In this document: piece by piece, positions 1 to 6,472 of the stretch | How the letters are laid out: each line of letters opens with the position of its first letter | Numbering within the stretch: the stretch's first letter is position 1 | Assembly: GCA_964567585.1 (NCBI GenBank) | Contig: CAZMND010000062.1 | Location: forward strand, 1-12,051 | From: CALZKI01 sp964567585 | GTDB lineage: Bacteria; Bacillota; Clostridia; Lachnospirales; Lachnospiraceae | Length of the DNA: 12,051 bases | Direction: 5' to 3' | The notes under the pieces: generated by a model | Told to the model about the DNA's origin: nothing | Seen by the model: only the letters and a program-made list of their open reading frames with translations | Databases searched by the model: none | Program-made: the position numbers and the translations under genes

Positions 1-15
1 ATCACATTTAGCCAT
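1..15 (-). CDS. rpmB: 50S ribosomal protein L28, N-terminal fragment (runs off the left edge)
   Basis: Only the first five codons are present, read on the minus strand from an ATG at 15-13, giving MAKCD. A strong Shine-Dalgarno sequence (AGGAGGTG) lies 5 nt upstream, so this is a real start. Bacterial L28 proteins commonly begin MAKC, the Cys being the first of a zinc-ribbon set in Cys-containing versions. In Bacillus subtilis rpmB is divergent from yloU-yloV, the same arrangement as here. L28 is a structural protein of the large ribosomal subunit. The identification rests on five residues plus gene order, so it is an inference; another small protein starting MAKCD is possible but less likely. 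Confidence 0.75.
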
Positions 16-20
16 CTTTG

Positions 21-28
21 CACCTCCT
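21..28 (-). promoter_or_regulatory. Ribosome binding site of rpmB
   Basis: The minus strand reads AGGAGGTG here, an extended match to the anti-Shine-Dalgarno sequence, 5 nt before the ATG at 15-13. It is the main evidence that a highly translated gene starts at the left edge. Confidence 0.85.
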
Positions 29-60
29 CGAATCGACAAGTAAAGTCTATATTTCATATA

Positions 61-90
61 AATATCAATATTATGCGCACTAAATCGCAA
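61..90 (-). promoter_or_regulatory. Weak candidate sigma-A promoter for rpmB
   Basis: On the minus strand TTGCGA (90-85) could be a -35 element and GATATT (66-61) a -10 element with an 18 bp spacer. Each matches only four of six consensus positions. The location suits rpmB, but AT-rich DNA gives many such matches, so this is a tentative call. Confidence 0.25.
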
Positions 91-163
91 CAAGAGTATA
101 TTAACAGATAAGTAAAAGAAATGCAAGCAAAATATTTAAATAAGGAAAAATTATTTTTTTCTA

Positions 164-192
164 TTTATTTTTTCAAAGAAAAAGAGTATAAT
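164..192 (+). promoter_or_regulatory. Promoter for the yloU-fakA unit (perfect -10, weak -35)
   Basis: A perfect -10 hexamer TATAAT lies at 187-192, which would start transcription near 199, about 28 nt before the start codon. At the right spacing (17 bp) the -35 position reads TTTATT (164-169), only a three-of-six match. T-rich and A-rich DNA upstream might compensate. The -10 call is firm; the -35 is not. Confidence 0.65.
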
Positions 193-212
193 ACTTTTAC
201 GTGTTTAATCAT

Positions 213-219
213 AAGGAGG
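213..219 (+). promoter_or_regulatory. Ribosome binding site that selects the ATG at 227
   Basis: AAGGAGG ends 7 nt before the ATG at 227, an ideal distance. A second ATG at 223 is out of frame and only 3 nt away, so it should be used poorly. The site therefore supports the start chosen for the Asp23-family gene. Confidence 0.85.
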
Positions 220-226
220 TTTATGT

Positions 227-586
227 ATGAAAGGTCTTACTATGGATACGCATATGGGCAATATTATGATTGATAATGAAGTTATTGCACAGTATGCAGG
301 TTCAGTAGCCGTAGAATGCTTTGGCATTGTTGGTATGGCAGGAGTAAATGTTAAAGATGGTTTAGTTCGTTTGCTTAAAATGGATAGTTTGACAAGAGGT
401 ATCACTGTGTCTCTTGAAAACAATAAACTGAATTTGGATTTTCATGTAATTGTTGCTTACGGTGTAAGCATTATGGCAGTTGCAGATAATTTAGTAGATA
501 ATGTAAAATACAAAGTTGAAGAATTCACCGGATTGAAGATTAATAAAATCAACATCTTTGTTGAAGGTGTAAGGGTTATCGATTAA
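227..586 (+). CDS. yloU: Asp23/Gls24 family envelope stress response protein (YloU-like)
   Basis: A 119-residue protein of the Asp23/Gls24 (DUF322) family. Family features are visible: the segment AGSVAVECFGIVGMAGV near residues 24-40, the VIVAYGVSI stretch in the middle, and the C-terminal KINIFVEGVRV motif. There is no signal peptide or membrane segment, so it is cytoplasmic. In Staphylococcus, Asp23 is a membrane-associated envelope-homeostasis protein held by a partner; here the partner is not in the window and the role in this organism is inferred. It lies 12 nt upstream of the fatty-acid kinase gene, whose ribosome binding site overlaps its stop codon, so the two are co-transcribed and possibly translationally coupled. 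The yloU-yloV pairing is widely conserved in Firmicutes. The start at 227 is set by AAGGAGG at 213-219. Confidence 0.93.
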   Translation: MKGLTMDTHMGNIMIDNEVIAQYAGSVAVECFGIVGMAGVNVKDGLVRLLKMDSLTRGITVSLENNKLNLDFHVIVAYGVSIMAVADNLVDNVKYKVEEFTGLKINKINIFVEGVRVID

Positions 587-598
587 GGAGGATACGTT

Positions 599-2320
599 GT
601 GGCAGTAAAATCAATCGATGCTAAGATGCTTGCAAAGATGTTCTTAGCTGGTGCACAAAACTTAGAGAACAAAAAAGAATGGATTAATGAATTGAATGTT
701 TTCCCTGTTCCTGATGGAGATACAGGTACAAATATGACAATGACTATTATGTCCGCAGCAAAAGAAGTTGCAAATTTGGAAGCTATGGGCGATTTGGAAA
801 TGGCTTCTTTGTGTAAGGCAATTTCTTCCGGTTCATTAAGAGGAGCCAGAGGTAACTCGGGTGTAATTTTATCCCAGTTATTCAGAGGCTTTACAAAAGG
901 AATTGCGGATGTTGATACATTGACAGTGCCGGTACTTGCAAAAGCGGCTGAAAAGGCTGTTGAAACAGCTTATAAAGCGGTTATGAAGCCGAAGGAAGGT
1001 ACTATTTTAACTGTTGCCAAAGGTGCTGCTTCAAAAGCACGTGAACTTGCTGATGCAGGCGTGGAGGATTTAGAACAGTATTTTGGTGCAATTATTGAAT
1101 ATGCAGAATACGTTTTGAGCCAGACTCCGGAAATGTTACCTGTATTAAAACAGGCGGGTGTTGTTGATTCTGGCGGTCAAGGGCTGGTAGAAGTATTACA
1201 TGGTGCATTTGATGCGTTCCTTGGAAAAGAAATTCAGATTTCTATTCAGGGTTCAGGTGCAAAAACTCCTGTTGTGAATAAAGAAGCAGCTCAGGCTGAT
1301 GCTGATATTAAGTTCGGTTACTGTACAGAATTTATTATTATGCTTAATAAAACTTTCAATATTAAGATGGAAATGGATTTTAAAGATTTCCTTGAATCAA
1401 TTGGTGACTCTATTGTAGTAGTTGCAGATGATGATATTGTAAAGGTACATGTTCATACAAATGATCCGGGTCTTGCAATTCAGAGAGCTCTTAAATATGG
1501 TGCATTGTCTAATATGAAGATTGATAATATGCGTCTTGAACATCAGGAAAAAGTTATTAAGATGGCTGAAAAAGAAGCTGCTCAGACTGAAAATGCAGCA
1601 AAGGCTGCTACTCCGGCAGAAGAAGTAAAAGCAGAACCGGTCAAACCTACAGAACCAAGAAAGCCGGTTGGATTTATTGCAGTTTCGGTTGGTGACGGTA
1701 TTAACGAAATTTTCAAAGGTCTTGGTGTGGATTATATTATTGAAGGCGGACAGACAATGAATCCGAGTACAGAGGATATGTTAAACGCTGTTGATAATGT
1801 AAATGCTGATACAATTTTTATTTTGCCAAACAATAAAAATATTATTTTAGCAGCTAACCAGGCCAGAGATTTGGTAGATGATAAAGAAATTATTGTTATC
1901 CCTACAAAGACAGTACCTCAGGGTATTACAGCGGTAATTAACTATGTTCCGGATATGTCTGCGGCTGAGAATGAAGAAGTTATGACAGAAGCTATCGGCA
2001 ACGTAAAAACAGGACAGGTTACTTATGCCGTAAGAGATACAGTAATTGATGATAAGACAATTAAGCAGAATGACTTTATGGGTATCGGTGATGCGGGTAT
2101 TTTATCTGTAGGTACCAATATGCCACAGGTAACATCTGATATGATTGCGGATATGATTGATGATGATACAGAATTAATCAGTATCTATTATGGCGCAGAT
2201 GTTGCAGAAGAAGATGCAGAGGATTTAGGAGCAAAAATTGAAGCGTTATATCCAAAATGTGATGTAGAATTACAGTTTGGTGGTCAGCCGATTTACTATT
2301 ATATTGTTTCTGCAGAATAA
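599..2320 (+). CDS. fakA: Fatty acid kinase FakA (DAK2 domain protein, YloV family)
   Basis: A 573-residue kinase subunit expected to phosphorylate fatty acids presented by a FakB carrier, feeding exogenous fatty acids as acyl-phosphates to phospholipid synthesis. The N-terminal DAK2/DhaL-like ATP-binding domain (about 1-210) shows FPVPDGDTGTNM (35-46, with Mg-binding Asp residues) and GARGNSGVILSQLF (82-95). The middle domain (about 235-320) carries Cys242 and the HVHTNDPG motif with His284 and His286, which correspond to the Cys/His/His site described in staphylococcal FakA. An Ala/Pro/Glu/Lys-rich linker (about 320-355) joins the C-terminal domain (about 356-573), thought to bind FakB. No FakB gene is in the window. 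The start is GTG, 7 nt after GGAGG that overlaps the preceding gene's stop. A strong terminator follows immediately. Confidence 0.93.
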   Translation: MAVKSIDAKMLAKMFLAGAQNLENKKEWINELNVFPVPDGDTGTNMTMTIMSAAKEVANLEAMGDLEMASLCKAISSGSLRGARGNSGVILSQLFRGFTKGIADVDTLTVPVLAKAAEKAVETAYKAVMKPKEGTILTVAKGAASKARELADAGVEDLEQYFGAIIEYAEYVLSQTPEMLPVLKQAGVVDSGGQGLVEVLHGAFDAFLGKEIQISIQGSGAKTPVVNKEAAQADADIKFGYCTEFIIMLNKTFNIKMEMDFKDFLESIGDSIVVVADDDIVKVHVHTNDPGLAIQRALKYGALSNMKIDNMRLEHQEKVIKMAEKEAAQTENAAKAATPAEEVKAEPVKPTEPRKPVGFIAVSVGDGINEIFKGLGVDYIIEGGQTMNPSTEDMLNAVDNVNADTIFILPNNKNIILAANQARDLVDDKEIIVIPTKTVPQGITAVINYVPDMSAAENEEVMTEAIGNVKTGQVTYAVRDTVIDDKTIKQNDFMGIGDAGILSVGTNMPQVTSDMIADMIDDDTELISIYYGADVAEEDAEDLGAKIEALYPKCDVELQFGGQPIYYYIVSAE

Positions 2321-2334
2321 TGAATGATTCTAAT
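2304..2334 (+). promoter_or_regulatory. Speculative recG promoter overlapping the fakA terminator
   Basis: TTGTTT (2304-2309) and TCTAAT (2329-2334) are separated by 19 bp. The -10 matches consensus at five of six positions, but the -35 at only three and the spacer is long. A transcript from here would begin near 2341, inside the 5' arm of the terminator hairpin, and so could not fold the full terminator. It is offered as one way recG might be expressed. Confidence 0.22.
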
Positions 2335-2369
2335 GGCCATCGTACTTTTTAGTGCGGTGGCTGTTTTTT
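2334..2369 (+). terminator. Rho-independent terminator after fakA
   Basis: A 10 bp stem pairs 2336-2345 (GCCATCGTAC with its preceding G) to 2352-2361 with two G-U pairs, closing a 6 nt T-rich loop (2346-2351). A run of six T residues follows at 2364-2369. The hairpin starts 14 nt after the fakA stop, and the T run ends 22 nt before the recG start codon. Confidence 0.9.
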
Positions 2370-2391
2370 AAGTTGCATTTTAGGGTGTTTT

Positions 2392-4446
2392 ATGAAAGAT
2401 ATTATTGAATTAAAGGGTGTTGGAGAAAAAACGAAAAAAAGCCTCTTGAAGCTTGGAATTTCGCATATTGAAGATTTGTATACCTATTTTCCAAGACAAT
2501 ATGACAAAATGTTGTCTCCGACAGCCGTAAAGGATGCAAAAGCCGATGAAGTAAATACTTTATTTGTAAGATTAAAAGCGATACCTGTGACCAGAAGAGT
2601 TAGAAATCTGGCTATTTCCACATGTGTATTTTTTGATGAAACAGGTTCTTTGGAAGCGGTTTATTTTAATATGCCATTTATAGGGAAAACAATGAAAGCG
2701 GGAAGTGAGTATATTATAAAAGGTTTTGTGCGTCAAAAAGGCAATAAACTTCAAATTGAACATCCGAAGTTGTTTTCCGTGGAAGAATATAAAGCATTGG
2801 AAAATTCATTGCAGCCTGTTTATCCGCTTACGGAAGGTGTGTCCAATAATTTTATTTTGAAATGCATAAAACAGGCCTTTTTTATGAAGGAGTTGTGGGA
2901 TGAACAAGGCGGAAAAGATTTTTTGCCCGGGGAATATATAGAAAAATATGCTCTTATGGAAAAGAAGGATAGTATATATTCTTTGCATTTTCCAAAGGAT
3001 GAAGAGGAACTTCAAAGGGCAAGGAACAGTCTTGTTTTTCGTGAGTTTTTTGCTTTTGCGTTAAGACTTAGAATGATGAAAAAAATGAATCAGTCAGAGA
3101 ATGCCGGTGCTGTTATGGAAGAGAGTGTGTATACAAGACGACTCATAGAAAGCCTTCCGTATCGGCTCACAAATGCTCAGGAACGAAGTTTTATGGAAAT
3201 CTTAAGGGATTTACAAAGCGGTGTTCAGATGAATCGTCTTATTCAGGGCGATGTAGGTAGCGGAAAAACCATTGTGGCAATGCTTGCGGTTATAACCTGT
3301 ATTGCAAATGGGTACCAGTGTGCGTTTATGGCGCCAACAGAGGTTTTGGCAAAGCAGCATATGGAATTTGCCATGGAACTTGTCGGAAAGTATCAGATGC
3401 CGATTAAACCGGTTCTATTAACAGGAAGTCTTACTGCAAAAGAAAAAAAAGAAATTTACAGACAAATTGTAGATAATGAAGTGAATTTGGTTATAGGAAC
3501 ACATGCAATTTTTCAGGAAAAAGTGGAATATGCGCGCCTTGGTTTAGTTGTTACGGATGAACAACACAGATTTGGTGTAAACCAAAGGGGAAAACTTGTA
3601 GAAAAAGGTGGTTCGCCGCACGTTCTTGTAATGTCTGCGACACCGATTCCAAGAAGTCTTGCAATTATTTTATATGGTGATTTAAACGTATCTGTTATGG
3701 ATGAGATGCCTAAAAACCGAATTCCGATTAAAAACTGCGTGGTTTCCATTAAATTTAGAAAACAATCCTATGACCTTATGCTTTCGGAAATTGAAAACGG
3801 AAGACAGGTATATGTTATTTGTCCGATGGTTGAAGCCGAAGAGAATAATTTAGGACTTGAAAATGTTGTTGATTACGCTAAAAAATTAAAGTCTGTTATG
3901 CCGGAGACGGTGCAAATTGCGTATTTGCACGGAAAAATGAAGGCGGCACAAAAAGATAAGATTATGCAGGAATTTTCGGATAAAAATATAGATATTCTTG
4001 TTTCAACTACAGTAATTGAAGTTGGAATTGATGTTCCGAATGCTACGGTGATGCTGATTGAAAATGCGGACAGATTCGGTCTTGCGGCCCTGCATCAGCT
4101 CAGAGGACGTGTTGGACGTGGAACTAAACAGTCGTATTGTATTTTTATGAGTCAGGCCGACAATCCGAAAACTATGGAGCGATTGGAAATTTTGAAAAAT
4201 TCCAATGATGGTTTTTTTATTGCCAATGAAGATTTAAGACTTCGCGGGGCAGGAGATTTGTTTGGTATCAGACAGAGTGGTGATATGCAATTCTATCTTG
4301 CGGATATCTATAGAGATGCCGGTATTTTAAAAAAAGCTGCGGCCTTGGTGGATGAACTTTGTGCAAGTGATGTTGAAAATGCGGAAAATATTTTAAAGCA
4401 GGTTTCAATGGATAGTTATTTTGAAGATAAAAGTCACATTATTTAG
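2392..4446 (+). CDS. recG: ATP-dependent DNA helicase RecG
   Basis: A 684-residue protein of the usual RecG length. RecG drives regression of stalled replication forks and branch migration of Holliday junctions in DNA repair and recombination. The N-terminal wedge (OB-fold) domain spans roughly 55-150. The helicase core follows, with Walker A GDVGSGKT (286-293), the TDEQHRFG DEQH box (388-395), MSATPIPR motif III (414-421), the STTVIEVGIDVP segment (538-549) and the motif VI segment QLRGRVGRG (569-577). The C-terminal RecG region includes DLRLRGAGDLFG (614-625). All catalytic motifs are intact. The ribosome binding site is weak (AGGG at 2382-2385, 6 nt from the ATG) and the gene starts just after the fakA terminator, so expression may be low. 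In B. subtilis recG also lies downstream of yloV. Confidence 0.97.
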   Translation: MKDIIELKGVGEKTKKSLLKLGISHIEDLYTYFPRQYDKMLSPTAVKDAKADEVNTLFVRLKAIPVTRRVRNLAISTCVFFDETGSLEAVYFNMPFIGKTMKAGSEYIIKGFVRQKGNKLQIEHPKLFSVEEYKALENSLQPVYPLTEGVSNNFILKCIKQAFFMKELWDEQGGKDFLPGEYIEKYALMEKKDSIYSLHFPKDEEELQRARNSLVFREFFAFALRLRMMKKMNQSENAGAVMEESVYTRRLIESLPYRLTNAQERSFMEILRDLQSGVQMNRLIQGDVGSGKTIVAMLAVITCIANGYQCAFMAPTEVLAKQHMEFAMELVGKYQMPIKPVLLTGSLTAKEKKEIYRQIVDNEVNLVIGTHAIFQEKVEYARLGLVVTDEQHRFGVNQRGKLVEKGGSPHVLVMSATPIPRSLAIILYGDLNVSVMDEMPKNRIPIKNCVVSIKFRKQSYDLMLSEIENGRQVYVICPMVEAEENNLGLENVVDYAKKLKSVMPETVQIAYLHGKMKAAQKDKIMQEFSDKNIDILVSTTVIEVGIDVPNATVMLIENADRFGLAALHQLRGRVGRGTKQSYCIFMSQADNPKTMERLEILKNSNDGFFIANEDLRLRGAGDLFGIRQSGDMQFYLADIYRDAGILKKAAALVDELCASDVENAENILKQVSMDSYFEDKSHII

Positions 4447-4467
4447 TGTTTTTTTGTAAAAAATTCA

Positions 4468-4496
4468 TTGAAAACCACAACATCTATTGATATACT
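4468..4496 (+). promoter_or_regulatory. Sigma-A type promoter for the parE-parC operon
   Basis: TTGAAA (4468-4473) and TATACT (4491-4496) are separated by exactly 17 bp; each hexamer matches the housekeeping consensus at five of six positions. Transcription should begin near 4503, giving a leader of about 34 nt. A 5 bp inverted repeat CTAAG-8 nt-CTTAG (4495-4512) overlaps the end of the -10 and the expected start site; its meaning is unknown. Confidence 0.85.
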
Positions 4497-4525
4497 AAGT
4501 TAGAATGCTTAGATTGTATCTTAAA

Positions 4526-4531
4526 TGGAGG
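4526..4531 (+). promoter_or_regulatory. Ribosome binding site that fixes the parE start at 4537
   Basis: TGGAGG ends 5 nt before the ATG at 4537. An in-frame ATG at 4525 overlaps this site and has no Shine-Dalgarno sequence of its own, so it is very unlikely to be the start although it makes the longer open frame. Confidence 0.85.
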
Positions 4532-4536
4532 ATGAC

Positions 4537-6459
4537 ATGGCAAAGACAAATACTTATGACGCATCGAGTATTACGGTATTAGAGGGGCTTGAAGCGGTAA
4601 GAATGCGTCCGGGAATGTATATCGGAAGTGTAACTACAAAAGGGTTAAATCATTTGATTTATGAAATTGTGGACAACTCTGTGGATGAACATTTAGCCGG
4701 ATATTGTACAGAAATAAAGGTGACACTGGAAAAGGATGGCTCGGCTACCATTGAGGATAATGGACGAGGTATCCCTGTTGGTATGCATGCCAAAGGTGTC
4801 AGTGCAGAACGTCTTGTTTTTACGACATTACATGCCGGTGGCAAATTTGATAATGATGCTTATAAAACAAGCGGTGGACTTCATGGTGTCGGTTCTTCCG
4901 TTGTGAACGCATTGTCTACATATTTGACCGTTGAGATTAAAAATGGCGGTTATGTATATGAAGACAGATACGAAAGAGGTATTCCTACGGTCGAATTGAA
5001 GGATGGACTTTTGGAACCCAAGGGAAGAACAAAAGAAACCGGAACAAAAGTTAATTTCCTTCCGGATGATACAATTTTTGAAAAAACGAGATTTAAAGAA
5101 GATGATGTTAAGAGTCGTCTTCATGAAACTGCATATTTAAATCCAAATCTGACCATTCATTTTGAAGACAGAAGAAAAGATGAGGTTGAAAAAATTACTT
5201 ACCATGAGCCGGAAGGTATCATTGGTTTTATTAAAGATATGAATGCAAGCAGTGAAACCCTTCACGAAGTTGCGTATTTTACGGGAGAGTGTGAAGGCAT
5301 TACGGTTGAAGTTGCTTTCCAGTACATAAATGAATTCCACGAAAATGTTTTGGGATTCTGTAACAATATTTACAATGCAGAAGGCGGAACACATTTGACA
5401 GGTTTTAAGACCATGTTTACGAACTGCATTAATACTTATGCAAGAGAATTAAATATTTTGAAGGAAAAGGATGTTAATTTCACCGGTGCGGAAGTCAGAA
5501 ACGGTATGACTGCGGTTATTTCCATAAAACATCCGGATCCACGTTTTGAAGGACAGACAAAAACCAAGCTTGATAACCAGGACGCTGCCAAAGCGGTTGG
5601 TAAAGTGACGGGAGATGAAGTGGTTCGTTTCTTCGACAGAAACTTAGAAACATTAAAGACGGTTATTTCCTGTGCAGAAAAAGCGGCTAAAATCAGAAAA
5701 GCAGAAGAAAAGGCAAAAACTAATCTTCTTACAAAACAGAAGTTTTCTTTTGATTCTAACGGAAAACTTGCAAATTGCGAGTCAAAAGACCCGAAAAAAT
5801 GCGAAATTTTCATAGTAGAAGGTGATTCTGCAGGCGGAAGTGCAAAAAGTGCCAGAGATAGGATGTATCAGGCTATTTTGCCTATACGTGGTAAAATCTT
5901 AAATGTTGAGAAGGCCAGCATTGATAAAGTGCTTGCAAATGCGGAAATTAAGACGATGATTTATGCCTTTGGCTGTGGTTTTTCCGAAGGCTACGGTAAC
6001 GATTTTGATATCACGAAACTGAAATATGACAAGATTATAATTATGGCCGATGCGGATGTGGACGGTGCGCATATTTCCACGTTACTTCTTACATTGTTCT
6101 ATCGTTTTATGCCGGAACTGATTTATGAAGGTCATATTTATATTGCTATGCCGCCATTGTATAAAGCAATGCCGTCAAAAGGTGCGGAGGAGTATTTGTA
6201 TGATGATAAGGCACTTGAAAAATACAGAAAAACCCACAAGGGATCATTTACACTTCAAAGATATAAAGGTCTTGGTGAAATGGATGCGGATCAGTTGTGG
6301 GAAACAACATTGAATCCTGAAACAAGAATGTTAAAACAGGTAGAAATTGAAGATGCCAGAATGGCATCGGAAGTTACGGCTATGCTTATGGGAACAGAAG
6401 TTCCGCCACGTAAGGCATTTATTTATGAAAATGCCAATGAAGCAGAATTAGACGTATAG
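4537..6459 (+). CDS. parE: Type IIA DNA topoisomerase subunit B, probably topoisomerase IV ParE
   Basis: A 640-residue ATPase subunit of a type IIA topoisomerase. The GHKL ATPase domain shows YEIVDNSVDE (42-51, general-base Glu43, Mg-binding Asn47), EDNGRGIP (73-80) and YKTSGGLHGVG (109-119). The transducer domain carries the switch-lysine segment QTKTKL (340-345). The TOPRIM domain has EGDSAGGSAK (428-437) and DADVDGAH (505-512), supplying the acidic metal-binding residues, and the conserved LQRYKGLGEM motif is at 573-582. All catalytic motifs are intact. The start at 4537 is chosen because GGAGG lies just upstream and overlaps the earlier ATG at 4525. GyrB and ParE are hard to separate by motif; topoisomerase IV is preferred because the partner A subunit lacks a GyrA box and because gyrB usually sits near dnaA-recF, which is not here. 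The family is certain, the paralogue less so. Confidence 0.88.
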   Translation: MAKTNTYDASSITVLEGLEAVRMRPGMYIGSVTTKGLNHLIYEIVDNSVDEHLAGYCTEIKVTLEKDGSATIEDNGRGIPVGMHAKGVSAERLVFTTLHAGGKFDNDAYKTSGGLHGVGSSVVNALSTYLTVEIKNGGYVYEDRYERGIPTVELKDGLLEPKGRTKETGTKVNFLPDDTIFEKTRFKEDDVKSRLHETAYLNPNLTIHFEDRRKDEVEKITYHEPEGIIGFIKDMNASSETLHEVAYFTGECEGITVEVAFQYINEFHENVLGFCNNIYNAEGGTHLTGFKTMFTNCINTYARELNILKEKDVNFTGAEVRNGMTAVISIKHPDPRFEGQTKTKLDNQDAAKAVGKVTGDEVVRFFDRNLETLKTVISCAEKAAKIRKAEEKAKTNLLTKQKFSFDSNGKLANCESKDPKKCEIFIVEGDSAGGSAKSARDRMYQAILPIRGKILNVEKASIDKVLANAEIKTMIYAFGCGFSEGYGNDFDITKLKYDKIIIMADADVDGAHISTLLLTLFYRFMPELIYEGHIYIAMPPLYKAMPSKGAEEYLYDDKALEKYRKTHKGSFTLQRYKGLGEMDADQLWETTLNPETRMLKQVEIEDARMASEVTAMLMGTEVPPRKAFIYENANEAELDV

Positions 6460-6472
6460 GAGGAAAGTAATT

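Larger units (their letters stand above)
30..222. other. Divergent AT-rich intergenic region between rpmB and the Asp23-family gene
   Basis: About 190 bp that must hold the promoters for both divergent genes. It is very AT-rich, with a 10 bp perfect palindrome TATTTAAATA (133-142) and a short inverted repeat TTTTTC-aaa-GAAAAA (169-183) just before the plus-strand -10 element. I see no riboswitch-like fold, terminator or small ORF with a ribosome binding site in it. Whether the palindrome or repeat is an operator cannot be judged from sequence of this composition. Confidence 0.6.

Noticed and set aside
30..222. Riboswitch or ribosomal-protein leader in the rpmB-yloU gap
   Set aside because: No extended stems, no terminator-like hairpin and no known conserved core could be found; the region is simply AT-rich.
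4430..4460. Possible terminator after recG (CAC...GTG followed by seven T)
   Set aside because: The core stem is only three base pairs with a mismatch next to it, too weak to call; the T run alone is not evidence.
4525..4536. Four-codon N-terminal extension of parE from the ATG at 4525
   Set aside because: The ATG overlaps the Shine-Dalgarno sequence serving the ATG at 4537 and lacks its own site.
5436..5813. 125-codon open frame on the minus strand inside parE
   Set aside because: It lies wholly antisense to intact, motif-rich parE, has no suitable ribosome binding site seen, and no recognisable protein features. The other minus-strand frames within fakA, recG, parE, parC and rsmD were rejected on the same grounds.
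6125..6313. 62-codon plus-strand frame inside parE
   Set aside because: Out-of-frame reading of the conserved TOPRIM-downstream region of parE; it gives Cys/His/Lys-rich sequence typical of frame shadows and has no translation signal.
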